Shown piece by piece: positions 34,703-45,606 of a DNA stretch of 64,000 nucleotides (its first letter is position 1; each line of letters opens with the position of its first letter). Source of the DNA: Rhizophlyctis rosea (lineage: Eukaryota > Chytridiomycota > Chytridiomycetes > Rhizophlyctidales > Rhizophlyctidaceae). The stretch lies in the NCBI GenBank assembly GCA_027596075.1, contig JADGJC010000175.1:1-64000 (forward strand), read 5' to 3'. The translations under genes were made by a program, and so were the position numbers. The notes under the pieces are model-generated. The model did no database searches. It saw only the letters and a program-made list of their open reading frames with translations, and was not told the origin of the DNA.

Positions 34703-35191
34703 TTATTGATAATATACCTTGTGTAATATGATGCATTGATAAGACTCGCAAGCATGTTGCGCCCTCTTCCTTTCCAAAACCATTGTGAAAGTCCAATACT
34801 GTACGCAATCCATGTCGCCGCACATAATGTTACTGCAAGTCGACATCATCCTGTCATCATGCAAGCGCCCTATCAAGATGTAAAGATAACTCGAACGACA
34901 AGCGTTCATTCTATACCCACGGGGCAAGACCCAACCCCACCCAGCAAACCAGCAATACCAAAGGATATGTACTTCCAACTTTTGCATATTGCATTATGAA
35001 AGGCACCCTTACTTCAAAGTAACACTCATTACAAAGCAAACAAAGCATATACTAATACATGGAGAAGGCGTAGCGAAAACGCTGGGGAGTAAAACACAGG
35101 AACGGAAGCAAAGGCGTGGCGGGTGGTTTTGCCAAGGTGCATCACGAACAAGTCATCGCATATGTACAGCTGGTGGTGAGGATTGGTGTGA

Positions 35192-36106
35192 TCAGTAGTG
35201 GTCCTTGGAGAAGTTGGGATCTGGCAACGTGGGATAAAAAGTATCAATACGGTGCACACTTCGATTCAATGGAAAAGAGAAGCTCGAACCTTGTATGAAA
35301 GGGCATAGGATCTTCGAACCGGTTTGTAGTAGAGGGTGGCCAGCAACACTGGTCGATGGTAGGTAAGTAAAGGACCTACGGTGTGACGACTCAACCAGAC
35401 GAATTGACCCTTACATCTGTAGGAACCTCTCCAAGCCCTGACGACGTTGTTCTATGACTTCGTCGGAGAAGCGGTTGGTGAAGAACACTTTGGGTGGGAG
35501 TGCGGGGATGTTCACCCTGTCACGACGCAATTACAGCATGAGCTTCTGGGGCATGTTGAGCGACCGACATGTTGACGCACCTCGTGCTTTCCCTTTCCAA
35601 TGCATCTCTGAACCATTCGAAGTCGCTGTAACGGCGACGCACGGAAGATTGCTTCAGCTTGAATGCAGGGATATTTGTCTATTGGAATTTGGCAAAGTGC
35701 ATAAGCATGCTGCTTGCGAGATGGATTTCGGAGTGAAAGACAGTGAGGAAACACATACTCTACAGACGATCTCGTAGTCGACGAACTTGTTGCGGCCATT
35801 GCCTTTGAATTCAGGATTCCGAATTTCGATTTCAAGGAAGTTTTCGGGGATCCCGTAACGTTCTTCAGCAGTCTGACAATAGCAAATGCTCTATGTGAGA
35901 AGTGCCATTCCATCTTGCGTACGCAGCGTCCAATTCTTCCGGATGTTCATTACGGACCTGCTCCCGAAAGTCAACTCTCGAAATATCTGTTTGAACGTAT
36001 TGTTCAGTCAGTGCTCAAGTCCTTCAAGTCGTTGTGAAGAGTTCATAAACTTCAACGAACCATAGGGACGACCGAAAGGGTTTTGACCGGTGTTGCTCGC
36101 AGCCAT
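35192..36106 (-). CDS. SNX3: Sorting nexin 3 / Grd19 (PX-domain protein)
   Basis: The ATG at 36106 begins [16 protein letters not shown]. Further exons give ISRVDFREQ, then [47 protein letters not shown] and [20 protein letters not shown], and the C-terminal [12 protein letters not shown] and [12 protein letters not shown], ending at the TGA at 35192-35194. The PX motif RRRYSDFEW holds the Arg and Tyr that bind phosphatidylinositol 3-phosphate. SNX3 is essentially a lone PX domain of about 160 residues that brings retromer to early endosomes for recycling cargo. About six exons with introns of roughly 55-110 nt are needed; the junction after FREQ uses GTCCGT. The gene looks complete. Confidence 0.85.
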
Positions 36107-36602
36107 GATAGAAAATTGAAGGCGCAAAGTTCTGTGTTATATCCTGTTGTTGTAGATACGAGCTGTGTGAGTGACGCTGCTCCTTGAGCCAGTCGCTGAC
36201 GCTAGGGACGGGCCTTTCCCGTCCCCCCGTCAGCGCTTTTCCGCACCGTTTGTGCCCTTACTTCAAGGGTTCCGACGCCTTTTGAGTAAGGAGAAGAATT
36301 GTTCTGCTTCTGGTTACGTACGTACACGCGAAAATGCGGGTGAACGACGGTGTGGGAAATGGAGGTGTCAACAAGGTGGGTGGGAGTGAGTTTGGTGGGT
36401 GTGCAAGTCTCACATCATTTGCAGCCCGCGATGACATTTTTCGGGCCTGGCGGCCCAGTCGAGGCCCCGGCCAATGTGACAATGTGGTACAAACGGAGGT
36501 TCAAAGCCAGCCTTGCATCATGATGCTTGTTTGGCTCGTGCTATTTTTATCACCGACCTTCAAAGTCATTCATCTCACTGAGTGTTAATCTTTCAACACA
36601 CA
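36107..36602. other. Divergent intergenic region
   Basis: About 500 bases between SNX3 (minus) and the ceramidase gene (plus), presumably with both promoters. No element recognised with confidence. Confidence 0.45.
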
Positions 36603-37781
36603 ATGTCTAGCCATGTGCACGGCTATTGGGGTCCAGCCACCTCCTCCATAAACTGGTGTGAAGAGGACTATGTTCACTCACCGTACATAGCGGAAACCTT
36701 CAACACAGTATGAGCCTGCCCCCGCTGCTTCTTCCGCTTCTCCCGGTTTTCATCCTCTATCGCACGCTTCCAGCTGTCGTCCTTTGCGATGGTATTGATC
36801 GGTCTGGGAAGCGTCGTGCTGCATCCTAGTCCGCCATTTCCCAAACGATTTGTTGTTTTCTTTCTTTCCGTGACCGTTGTGGGTGTTGGATCACTGCTGT
36901 TTCACGCGACGCTGCGAAAAGAAGGTAGTCTTTCTACTTGAAGTCTTTGTTTCTTTGCGACTGATTGCAGGCTTTCCGGTCGTTGAACGTTGCGCATTGC
37001 ATCTAACGGTTGCTTTTGAACCCACTCCGTTTCAAATGCACTGCTCGATCACTCAAACCCACCATTTCATATTCACAGCGCAATGGCTAGACGAAGTTCC
37101 AATGTTGTGGTGCGTTGCGGTATCATTATACACTCAAATCGAACTACGATACGGAAAGCAAGGCATCTACTTGCCCATTCTTCTTACCGCTCATTCCCTT
37201 TTCGCCACATACATGGTTGTTATCTCACATCTCGTCGCTGGAATGGAAGGCAGAACATCTCATGCTCTCATTTCTAGGTAGTCTTCAACACCGGAACCAT
37301 TCAATTCTTCTCATTTCACCTATGCTTCGGCATCTTTGAGATATCCAGCCTCTACTTGATGTGGCGGTTGTACAAAGACAGCACAGATCCACGCAGTCCA
37401 CCTTCCCATCTTTCCGCCCAAGACCGTGCCCAGTACAACTGGCTGGCCAAGCGTGGTTTCTTCCTCTACCTTACGGCGTACATATGCTGGCAAATCGACT
37501 TAATATTCTGCAACTTTGTGGCGTCCTTGCCCGTGAATCCGCAACTACATGCCTGGTGGCATGTCCTTGTGACATGCGGCATCTATTACATGTGCGTGTT
37601 CTCGCATCAAACGGGAATTGATTGATGTCGAATTGACATAAGTTTGAAAATGTACAGGATGATGATGGTGATATTGGAACGATCGCATCAGATGAAGCTT
37701 AGACCTTTGCTGCAGTATAAATTTGGGGTCATTCCATATGTTGTATGTCAGGCGATGAGTGAGCGTAAGAAAAACTTTTGA
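36603..37781 (+). CDS. Alkaline ceramidase (ACER/Ypc1 family)
   Basis: The ATG at 36603 opens the family signature [20 protein letters not shown], then [11 protein letters not shown] first intron (about 36712-36771) leads to [15 protein letters not shown]; later exons give [26 protein letters not shown] and [11 protein letters not shown]. The last large exon has [46 protein letters not shown] and a final hydrophobic tail. Family residues are all visible: Glu in WCEE, Asp/Ser in the E...S-P...E block, His in SLLFHATLR, Asp in LDEVPM, and the two His in LHAWWH. These bind Zn and Ca in the seven-helix ACER fold. The enzyme splits ceramide or phytoceramide into sphingoid base and fatty acid in the ER or Golgi. 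It looks intact. Confidence 0.85.
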
Positions 37782-38145
37782 TACCGCTCACTTGTGCACC
37801 ATCTTTTTGGTCTTTACAGATTGATATGTTTTGAAGCATCTGGACAGTGACTTCCCGGAAACCCGGATAAGTTTTAGCCCCAAGTGCCGCAAATCTCCGC
37901 GGAAGTTTGGTGCTTCGTGCTGCCAGCGTGCGGGCAGACCCATCAAGCCAAGAACCCGTCCACGGGCCCTTGAAAGAATGGATATCAATCATATCCCACA
38001 TCACACCTTCGCCTCACCCATCTTCCTATCATGCTTCGCTTTGCGAAGCGGAGCATAGTCAGTTCTCCACGTTCATCCTATTGCCTTTTGGCTTCTTTCT
38101 CTTCGCAATTTCTCGCTTTTCGCATTTCAGCATAATACAAGGCTC
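37782..38145. other. Intergenic region
   Basis: About 360 bases between two plus-strand genes; nothing recognised beyond a CT-rich leader near 38080-38130. Confidence 0.4.
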
Positions 38146-38985
38146 ATGACATCTTCCGACAACCAATACCCAACTTCCAAAGTATGCTGCACCCTCCCTC
38201 TCGTCGTGTCAGATTACACACCGAAAGGATCAATGATCAAGATTGGCGGATCGGCTGCGTACGCTGTTGGCGATAAGTCTTCGAAACGGGCTATTGTTGC
38301 TGTTTATGATGCATTTGCCGGGTATGCAATACAGGGATCTACCTACATCCGAGCTGTATCGATTTACTGATGATACTGATGACTAAACGAATCAAACTCA
38401 TCTCCTAGGCTGAACTACTCACAAACGAAGCAAGGCGCCAATTTACTCTCCACAAAACGCTACTATGTTGTCCTTCCGGACTTTATCAGGGGCAAGTGGC
38501 TGGAATTGCAAATCTTTGCCAATGCGAGTGATGCCATGTATGGAGGGACTATCATGCACGTTTATTTGAGAATTTTACGAATAATCAGAACCTTCGCAAT
38601 AGATAATCACGCATGGCTCAGTGGTCAACGACGGTCAGGAGCATCCCAGACCGTATTCCAGACCTGGTCTTGAGAAACTCAAGCCAGTGGTGCATGTTTT
38701 CCCTCCTCCCCACATTCAAGTCTTTCATCTTCACCCCATTATGAGGCGGCAAACTCCTTATGCTAACCCGACGCCAACATCCCACCCTCCTCGCGCGTAT
38801 TGTGCGAATCCACCCAGGCCGCATGGATGCCAAAGACGTCGAGACTCTGTTGGTACCTTTTGCAAGTCTCATTTCTGACGATGAACCACAGGTGGTGCAG
38901 GACAAGTGCGAGGAGATTGTCAAGGCCAAAGGCGGGCTGGTGGCATAAAAAAGTATCTTTAAGACTTATAAGCGGATGTACCAGG
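38146..38985 (+). pseudogene. Dienelactone hydrolase family, internally truncated and with a nonsense codon
   Basis: The front half is good: exon 38146-38321 (CCTLPLVVSDYTPKGSMIKI, GDKSSKRAIVAVYDAFAG) and exon 38409 onward (QGANLLSTKRYYVVLPDFIR). The coding signal then fades after about 38535. It returns only near 38790 with RIHPGRMDAKDVETLLVPFA and DDEPQVVQDKCEEIVKAKGG, matching the C-terminal third with the Asp strand. The TAA at 38946-38948 interrupts the frame before KSIFKTYKRMYQ, the family's F-K-T-Y...M-H-H-G region. The middle segment with the nucleophile motif G-x-C-x-G is gone, and the catalytic His lies beyond the last visible codon. The protein cannot be an active hydrolase; this is a decaying gene. 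Confidence 0.65.
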
Positions 38986-40106
38986 GTAAGATGTATATCC
39001 TTCTCTTTCATGATATATCCTCATTATGGTGTTAAAAAGTGCAAAGGTTTGTCTGACATGCATTTGGATTTTCGTTGCATCATGTTAGGTTTTGCCGGTG
39101 CTTGAGCTAATTTGAAGGACCTGGGAGTCCTCAGAAACTTCAGATCCTTACACTGCAAGTGCTCATTTCTTCGATACCACATTTTGATTTGGGGGGGGAG
39201 AAGTTCATACTGCAACTAGCCATGTTTTCCCAATTTACTTTTTTGATTCGTGAGCAAGCGATTTTGCAGATCTTGTCTAGCAGATAGATGTGGCTAGTTT
39301 TTGCCCTGCAGTTGTGTTTTCAATGCTTTCGAGGTTAGCTACATTGATTGTCCCACCAGATGATGTCCACCTTGTTGTGACTTGAGTACTAGTTGCATTT
39401 ACCGTAGTGCAACAATGGTGGAACAGATACAAGTCAGTGTGTCGGTGAGGGAGCAGCAACGAGGTCAGAATCAACTGCTTCCTCAGGTATACCTGGGTGA
39501 TCTTCAGAATCAAAATGCAAGTAATTGATATTCAATATTGAAGTTAATTGAGGGGAGTTCCCATGTGCACAATTACTACAGCAGCACCTGCTCACCAATG
39601 TGGCGAGCTCCCTGGTGGAGGCCGTTAGGCCCGATTCTTTGCAGCTTGCACCGAATCAGGCAAATGAAGCTTTGCAATTCTGGAATGAATTGGACAGAAC
39701 AGTTGATCAAAATTTCCCACTCGGTTGGTGTCAACGACTAGACGACTTCAACTTGATGATGATGACGCAGGTCACTCGTGGAGACAATCTTTCTCAGAAC
39801 AGAAATTCAGCGGCCGTGTGCGTTTTGATTTCTTAAGCTGTGAGATTCCTTCATGTCAATATTCAGATCGGCTGCTTTTCATTTTTAGTTGCGACATAGG
39901 AAAACGCTTGCACTTTATACACAAATCTACAATATCCACAAATTGCTATACTATAAGGCGTTGCCACCATGTGCCATCGGTCATATCACTCAAATACCTT
40001 AGCAGCTGCGGCAAAATCAAACAGCCCAGCTTTTGGAAGGGTTTCGACGCTTGATGAGAAGTCCGCTATTTAGCCTGGCAGTGCGCCTTTTGCACAAAGC
40101 AATTTG
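38986..40106. other. 1.1-kb intergenic region
   Basis: AT-rich, with a G8 run near 39190-39198. Frames on both strands do not resemble known proteins. No RNA gene recognised. Confidence 0.4.
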
Positions 40107-41770
40107 CTAACCAGTCACCAACCTTTGTGCCAAAAGCGTCATTGCCTTCTCTGCAGCAGTCTCCGCCTCTTCCGCATGCTCCGCCTGCTTCTCAAACGCT
40201 TCTAGAGCCATTTCGCATGCATTCTTAGCCAATAAGGCTGCTTTGGACCATTCTTCTGTGCTAGGACGCCGGATGGATTCTACCTCCCTAGACCCCTTCA
40301 GTGATGTTTTCGCTTTCTGTAAATCATGATGAAAGCTTGGTTAAGCGTTGATCTATACATGTACTCTTGCCACATCAGCAGCAAACCCCACCTTAGCAGA
40401 TGGCCCTTCTTCCCCTTCCTCCTCTTCTGCATATTTCGCTTGACTGTAATAATATCGTGTCTGTTAGGCGTTCGCCCAGCCATCAAGGAAAAGCCAGTAA
40501 ACGACCGACAAGACTACATGTAGAAAAAGTCTCCGCGATCAGCATGTACCAGCGAGCCAGAAACAGAAATTCGGAACCGGGGACTGACTTTGTTTGATCT
40601 CTTTTGCAACCGCTTCGGGGCTCCGGTCGGGATATGGATTGAACTGAAGGAGGGATGATTGCCGCCTAAACTTGACTTCTTCGCCATCATACTCAACGAC
40701 ACTCCATGCCTCGCCAGTAGTAAGGAGACCTCGAATCGGGGTGATAGGCAGGTTCCTTTTGTAGTTCATGTAATCCGCGGCTAAATATGAGCACCAAAAA
40801 TGAACATGAGCTCAAACATGATCTTGTTGAACCATCCTTAGCAATCCAGATTAGTGAAATGATGATCGACTCACCATCTAGATCGCACATGATTTGCGCA
40901 AGATTTTTGCTTTCGTCAATGACACTCTTTGCTTCAATAAGCAATACAATGATTTGGTTGAATGCGTGGTAAAAGAATTCAATGCGGCCTTGTGAGATTT
41001 GTGATTTCATACGCGTTTCCGCCATGTTGATGATTCTCCCGTGAAACGCATCTAAAATCACTTGCACAAACTAACAAAAAGCAAATTACTATTCATGCAA
41101 TCAAAAAGAAACCTAAGAATGCTTCCACTCACAAAAATGATGTGATTAGCCCTCATTTGCTCATTTTCTGCGTTCTTCAAATTTCCAGAAGAATTTTGCG
41201 CCCTACCAAGGTCTTCCACACATTTGCGGTACAAACTCTTTGGTAGGAGGGCAGATGGGGAGTCAAATGTGCCGAAGGCGCTGACTCTCTCGTTTGGATC
41301 CAGACCAAACAATGGTGCAACATCAGCAAACTCCACTTTGCTGAAGCTTGCTACAAGTTGATCTGTGCAAAATTAAATTCAGCAACAGAAAACACACTGC
41401 AAAGCAGCCTGCGAAAATTCCTACCCTTCGCATCCAGTAAGACTTCAATATCAATATCACCTCGACGCAGCAACCTTTGAAGCGCTAGGGCTCCCTGCTT
41501 GGTGCTGTTGGCAGCAGCAAATACAACACCAATAGGAGTGGATTCAGTAAACTGCGTGAAGTCTCCGAAATTTGCAATTTTTGCGAGCTCTTGCAAGCTA
41601 GTAACTTTTTGCTCCTTGGTGGTACGTGCTCGCGCTTTGGAAGGCTCCTGAGGTTTTCTGCGTTCTTGAGAGGAAGGCGACACTTTGCTGCTGGAAGAGG
41701 AAGAGGAAGCGCTTGTCTCGGCGGCCTTGGAGGTTGAGCGAGTTTGACGTTTCAACGGGTTCCCTTCCAT
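40107..41770 (-). CDS. Protein with a PD-(D/E)XK nuclease-like domain, lineage-restricted
   Basis: The ATG at 41770 opens a Ser/Lys-rich, nuclear-looking head (STSKAAETSASSSSSSSKVS). A small conserved-looking domain follows (LALQRLLRRGDIDIEVLLDA) and, after an intron, QLVASFSKVEFADVAPLFGL. Two exons then hold RIEFFYHAFNQIIVLLIEAK with NLAQIMCDLD, and TTGEAWSVVEYDGEEVKFRR. A hydrophobic strand ending in I-E-A-K, followed by an A-Q helix and a G-x-x-W strand, fits the PD-(D/E)XK nuclease fold seen in many fungal and oomycete effector-like or selfish proteins. The proximal Asp is not certain. The tail (KAALLAKNACEMALEAFEKQ) is an Ala/Glu-rich helix ending at the TAG at 40107-40109. The exact exon junction near 40440-40600 is unresolved. 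Function unknown. Confidence 0.5.
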
Positions 41771-42613
41771 TTTTGATTTGGATGTCCAAAGGAATCAAGT
41801 CGTTGACCAAGCTTTGATATGTGCAGTTTCGTAGAAGAAGGGAGTCGGTCTGGAATGCAAGAGTCTGTCAAAGATGTCAAATTGTCAAACCTTGAAGGGC
41901 CATGAGACCTTGTCAAAGTTTCGAGTTTCTCGAGTTTGTGCGTATACCAATACACCCCTAGTGAAGTTAACTCATGGAATGGTTCGATCCAAATTTTAGA
42001 GAAAAGTTGGCCCGCACACTCCAGTGAACCATTCATGAGTCCGCTGGGACCCCTGAACACACATAGGGTCAGTAGGGTCAAGGTGCCGAAATCGGAACAG
42101 CGGACAATTGCAAAACGGAACATAAGTCCGCATACTGTGCCAGGTGGGACAGTGACGCCTGTTCCGTATTCATGGAGTGACCCCAAACAGTCAAAGTGTG
42201 CAGCGGGTGTCACGGACGTGGGGCATGCACCTTCGCCATTTGCAGCTTGGGGGTTTTGTGACTTTTGTCATTTGGAAAGGCGGGCAGTCGTGACATGGGA
42301 GCCTGAACTTTTGACATATTATAAATCTGTCAATCAAACCTCATATTGATATCAAATTTCTCAAACACCGAAGCCTAGCGCCGAGAAGCGACGAAGACTC
42401 GGATCTGTGTAAATCTCAGTAGTACCTGTATGTTGGCTATTTCCGTTACGTTTGATACATGGGCTGGGTTTGTCGCTCATTTCCCGACGAACCACTTGCC
42501 CAATTACGGATAGGTATCTCTCCTTTGTGGCCCACCCGCGACGCGGATTCCGTACAGAAGGCCGTCAAACCTCAACCCACCGGAAAGACTTACCCATTGC
42601 CCGGTTCAAACCA
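41771..42613. other. Divergent intergenic region
   Basis: About 840 bases between the PD-(D/E)XK-like gene and the PPR gene. The frame of the PPR gene is open back to about 42452, but without an ATG. No other feature recognised. Confidence 0.4.
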
Positions 42614-44167
42614 ATGTCTTCCAACGCGTGTCGCTCTGCCCGCTGTCGGGCGCGGACTATTTCGTCGTTCCTTCGTCCTGCCTTTTGTTACGGACGAACC
42701 TCCCACCGCAGTCCCTCCAATCTCTCTCCCTATGTGAGCACGCACCGCCTTATGCACTTCTGGAATCTGCACACCACCAGTTATCGACGGCAGGACCCGC
42801 AGAACGGGGACAGAGAGCGCTTATGGAACTCGTTACAAGACATAGAAAAGCAAAAGGACCGCAAGCCCTTCGATGTCCTCGCCACCACCGGTCTCGACGG
42901 TCTCCTCCGCCAAATGAACCTTTCTATTTCCGATTTCCAGATGGAGGAGGATCGGTGGGAATCCGTCGAGCGCGTCCGGTTCATATTAGACTTGAAGGAG
43001 CGGCCGGGGGTTAAGAGGGCTATTTCTCGTATCCTCCGGTATGGTTCGTCCATGACTTTGGAGGATGCTTGGAATGTTATCTCTCTTACTGGTAAAGACG
43101 CTGCCGAGGTGCATCCTTACGTTTACACGGCCATCCTTCGAAACTTCCTACTCAGCAGTGACCCATCCCTCCATCAATCCTTTCTACATCGTATGGACGA
43201 GCTTGCTGTGCCATGGACGGAAGGCACTGTTATCCTTTTGATGCTGCACTACCTACGTAACGGCGCCCCAGAAAAGGCCGTCAAAGTTTACCAAAAAGCC
43301 ATTGCCCGTCAAGTCCCCGAAAAGCCCTTCGTAAAAGTTCTCCTCCTCAGTGCACACCTCCGAAACGGAAACACCTCAGCTGCCGACGAAGTCCTCAAAA
43401 CACTAGAATCATCAGATACCCGTGCCGGCGACTCAGTCCTCGTAAACATGTTCCACTTCTACATCAGAGTAAAAGCCTTTGATGATGCCCACGCCCTCCT
43501 TACCACCCACCCCGCCTCCTTCAAACCCCTCGATTGGGCCATCCTAATGCTCCTACGCGCCCGCCTTTCCAACCGCGAAACCTGTGTTGAGAGTTGTAAA
43601 CAACTTATGGACGAGATGGTGAGATTCGGACTTACCCGGGAGATGTGTAACTTCCAAGCCATGGCAGAAGCCTATCTACGGCGGGACGACGTGGAAATGG
43701 CAACGGATGTACTGACGGAGGCGCACAACTTCGGGTTACAGTACGATGTATGGGTTTACAACATGTTCATTAGATATTTCTGTCGGGCAGGGCAGATTGA
43801 GGATGCTGAAAGGTTTTTTGTGGAAGCGGACAATAAGGGAGCTGCGTTGAACTCTGCTACGTACTATCCGCTTTTGAACGAATTCGCCTACCGAAGAATG
43901 AGGAAGAAGGCGGAGGGGATGTTTGATGAGTTTTGGGAGAGTGGGACGATGACGGAGGAGTGGCATTTTAAGGGTATTTTGAAGATGTTTGCGGCGGTTG
44001 GGGATGTGGAGGGGATTAGGAGGGTGGTGGATAGGGTTTCTAAGGCTGGGGTGGAGTTGGATAAGAGGGAGTGGGAGGCGGTTGAGAGGAGGTTTAGTCG
44101 GGATTCGGAGATTGCGGATGTGTTGAAGTTGCTTGATGGGCCTTTTGCGAATAAAACTCGATACTAG
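42614..44167 (+). CDS. Mitochondrial pentatricopeptide-repeat (PPR) protein
   Basis: A single long open frame. The first in-frame ATG is at 42614; the frame is open back to about 42452 but starts there with TTG. The first 50 residues are rich in Arg and Ser with no acids (CRSARCRARTISSFLRPAFC), a typical mitochondrial presequence. After a charged region (RLWNSLQDIEKQKDRKPFDV) come helical pairs of the PPR type, best seen in AYLRRDDVEMATDVLTEAHN, VYNMFIRYFCRAGQIEDAER and YPLLNEFAYRRMRKKAEGMF. PPR proteins bind organellar RNA and guide its processing or translation. I cannot name the target. About 517 residues and no introns, unlike most neighbours. Confidence 0.75.
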   Translation: MSSNACRSARCRARTISSFLRPAFCYGRTSHRSPSNLSPYVSTHRLMHFWNLHTTSYRRQDPQNGDRERLWNSLQDIEKQKDRKPFDVLATTGLDGLLRQMNLSISDFQMEEDRWESVERVRFILDLKERPGVKRAISRILRYGSSMTLEDAWNVISLTGKDAAEVHPYVYTAILRNFLLSSDPSLHQSFLHRMDELAVPWTEGTVILLMLHYLRNGAPEKAVKVYQKAIARQVPEKPFVKVLLLSAHLRNGNTSAADEVLKTLESSDTRAGDSVLVNMFHFYIRVKAFDDAHALLTTHPASFKPLDWAILMLLRARLSNRETCVESCKQLMDEMVRFGLTREMCNFQAMAEAYLRRDDVEMATDVLTEAHNFGLQYDVWVYNMFIRYFCRAGQIEDAERFFVEADNKGAALNSATYYPLLNEFAYRRMRKKAEGMFDEFWESGTMTEEWHFKGILKMFAAVGDVEGIRRVVDRVSKAGVELDKREWEAVERRFSRDSEIADVLKLLDGPFANKTRY

Positions 44168-44494
44168 ATTTTCGTGCGTTTCTTGTAGATAGATCAAGCC
44201 TGTACAATTTTCTGTAAATAAACCATCAAGTACATAGACCCGCACATCGTCGCTATCAATAAACTGCCACACTCGTGGACACCGTAACAAGGCCCTGCCA
44301 CAACCGATTCACTGGTTGTTCTTTTGCAATTCAAATCAAACATTCCGTCGATTTCTCAGTGTGCGAAGTAAAATGGAGCTGTAACTCCACAGAAGCACAA
44401 AAGTGCAGGATTGTCATTCGAAGAGACACCAGAATGAGACAACATCGGGTCATGATTGCATCAGAGAGACTTTGGCGATACAAAAACATCAGAC
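44168..44494. other. Convergent intergenic region
   Basis: About 330 bases between two genes ending toward each other; nothing recognised. Confidence 0.4.
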
Positions 44495-45606
44495 CTAATC
44501 TTCTCCTGCAGCCCCCTGTCGCGCCATCAGTCTGTCAAGAAGGACATTCTTTTCCATCTGCCGGAGGTGAGATGGTGTAGGTGAAACATGTCAATCATAA
44601 GTGGTTGAAAAATGGCAGCGAAGAACTCACCTTCAGACGCTTCAACTTGGTTTGTGCATTCTCATACTCCTCCGCCAGTCTGGTCGGTCCAACAGAGTTT
44701 CCAGTTAGATCATCATCTCGATATAATGTCCACTGTAGGACTATGCACAACTCACAGTTCATTCTCCCGTTTGATGTACCGATACTGAGCCTTCAATGCT
44801 CGGTATCTATCTCGGTACTTGTCATGCCCGCCATTCATCCCGCCATCATCGTCACCATAGTCAGTCATGGTTGTTTCTCTTTCCCGCTCCCTCTCTCGAT
44901 CGCGCGGCTGATATGAAGGTGTTAGACCTTCACTCCTATTTGCTTCTCTCTCCCTGCCCTTATCCCTCTCCCGTTCCCGTTCCCTTTCTGGCTCCCGTTC
45001 GCGATCCCATCCCCTGTCTCTTTCCCTCTCCCGTTCTCTAGCCCTCTCCCTCTCCCTCTCCCTTTCCCTTTCTCTCTCTCTCTCTCTATCCCTTTCCCGA
45101 TCCCGATCGCCATTCTCCGTGCTACTTCTTGCACCAGGTGTGGGTTCAGGCATTATATCGCTGGGTAGTAGTGGTCTTGGAGGTTGTTGTGTCGGTACTG
45201 GAGTTGGTGGGGCAGATGGACCGGATTCAGGTTTTGGAGGGTGATGTTTCAGCATGTGCCGTTTTCTGGCATCATTAGATTTGTACACTTTATCGCACGT
45301 AGGTTCGAGGCAAGGAAATTCACGCATAGGTTTTGGTTTACTAGCGGGCAAGTCTGCTGGAAAAGTCAGAGAATGAACGATTAAGATGATTGTGCATGTT
45401 GTCGAAGAAGATATTGGTTCGTTACCTCGTGCAGCAGGTGCGGTATCGGGCTGTTGGGCGCTCAAGTTTGCTGGTGGTGGTATGGGCGAAGAGGGGACTG
45501 CGTGGCGTGTTGGCGAAAGTCCGTTGTTACTCTTTCCCGGAGAGTCACGGGTGTCTACGTCGCTGGAGTATGAATACTCAGACCGGTCGTCAACATCGTC
45601 GTCCAT
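44495..45606 (-). CDS. C2H2 zinc-finger protein with an Arg/Glu repeat and an INO80E-like tail
   Basis: Four exons, 45426-45606, 44756-45356, 44631-44679 and 44495-44557, give about 295 residues. After an acidic Ser/Pro-rich head comes one zinc finger (CLEPTCDKVYKSNDARKRHM, with the His pair in HMLKHH). Next is a long mixed-charge stretch of alternating Arg and Glu/Asp (about 44900-45110). The C-terminus, YRDRYRALKAQYRYIKRENE then LLAEEYENAQTKLKRLKMEK and NVLLDRLMARQ, closely resembles the short coiled coil of human INO80E, a subunit of the INO80 chromatin remodeller. This suggests a chromatin factor that tethers the remodeller, which is inference. The link between zinc finger and INO80E-type coil is not one I know in animals. 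Confidence 0.65.

Larger units (their letters stand above)
33501..35191. other. 1.7-kb region with a spliced-looking but unidentified locus
   Basis: No known gene recognised. Plus-strand stretches look exon-like with good splice signals: about 34130-34252 (frame containing GPLCGMCGVTSMLEHCFQES) ending at GTATGG, about 34312-34391 ending at GTCAGT, and an exon opening after CTAAC...CGCAG at 34449. Joined frames are not consistent enough to call a protein, so it may be a decayed gene or a non-coding transcript. The downstream end holds the 40-bp repeat pair and the cloverleaf-like element described separately. Confidence 0.4.

Noticed and set aside
36711..36775. Apparent nonsense codon (GTATGA) in the ceramidase after ETFNT
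   Set aside because: It is the donor of a 60-nt intron; the next exon begins [10 protein letters not shown] and continues the family pattern.
44900..45110. Plus-strand CT-rich frames as a separate gene
   Set aside because: They are the complement of the Arg/Glu repeat of the minus-strand zinc-finger protein.
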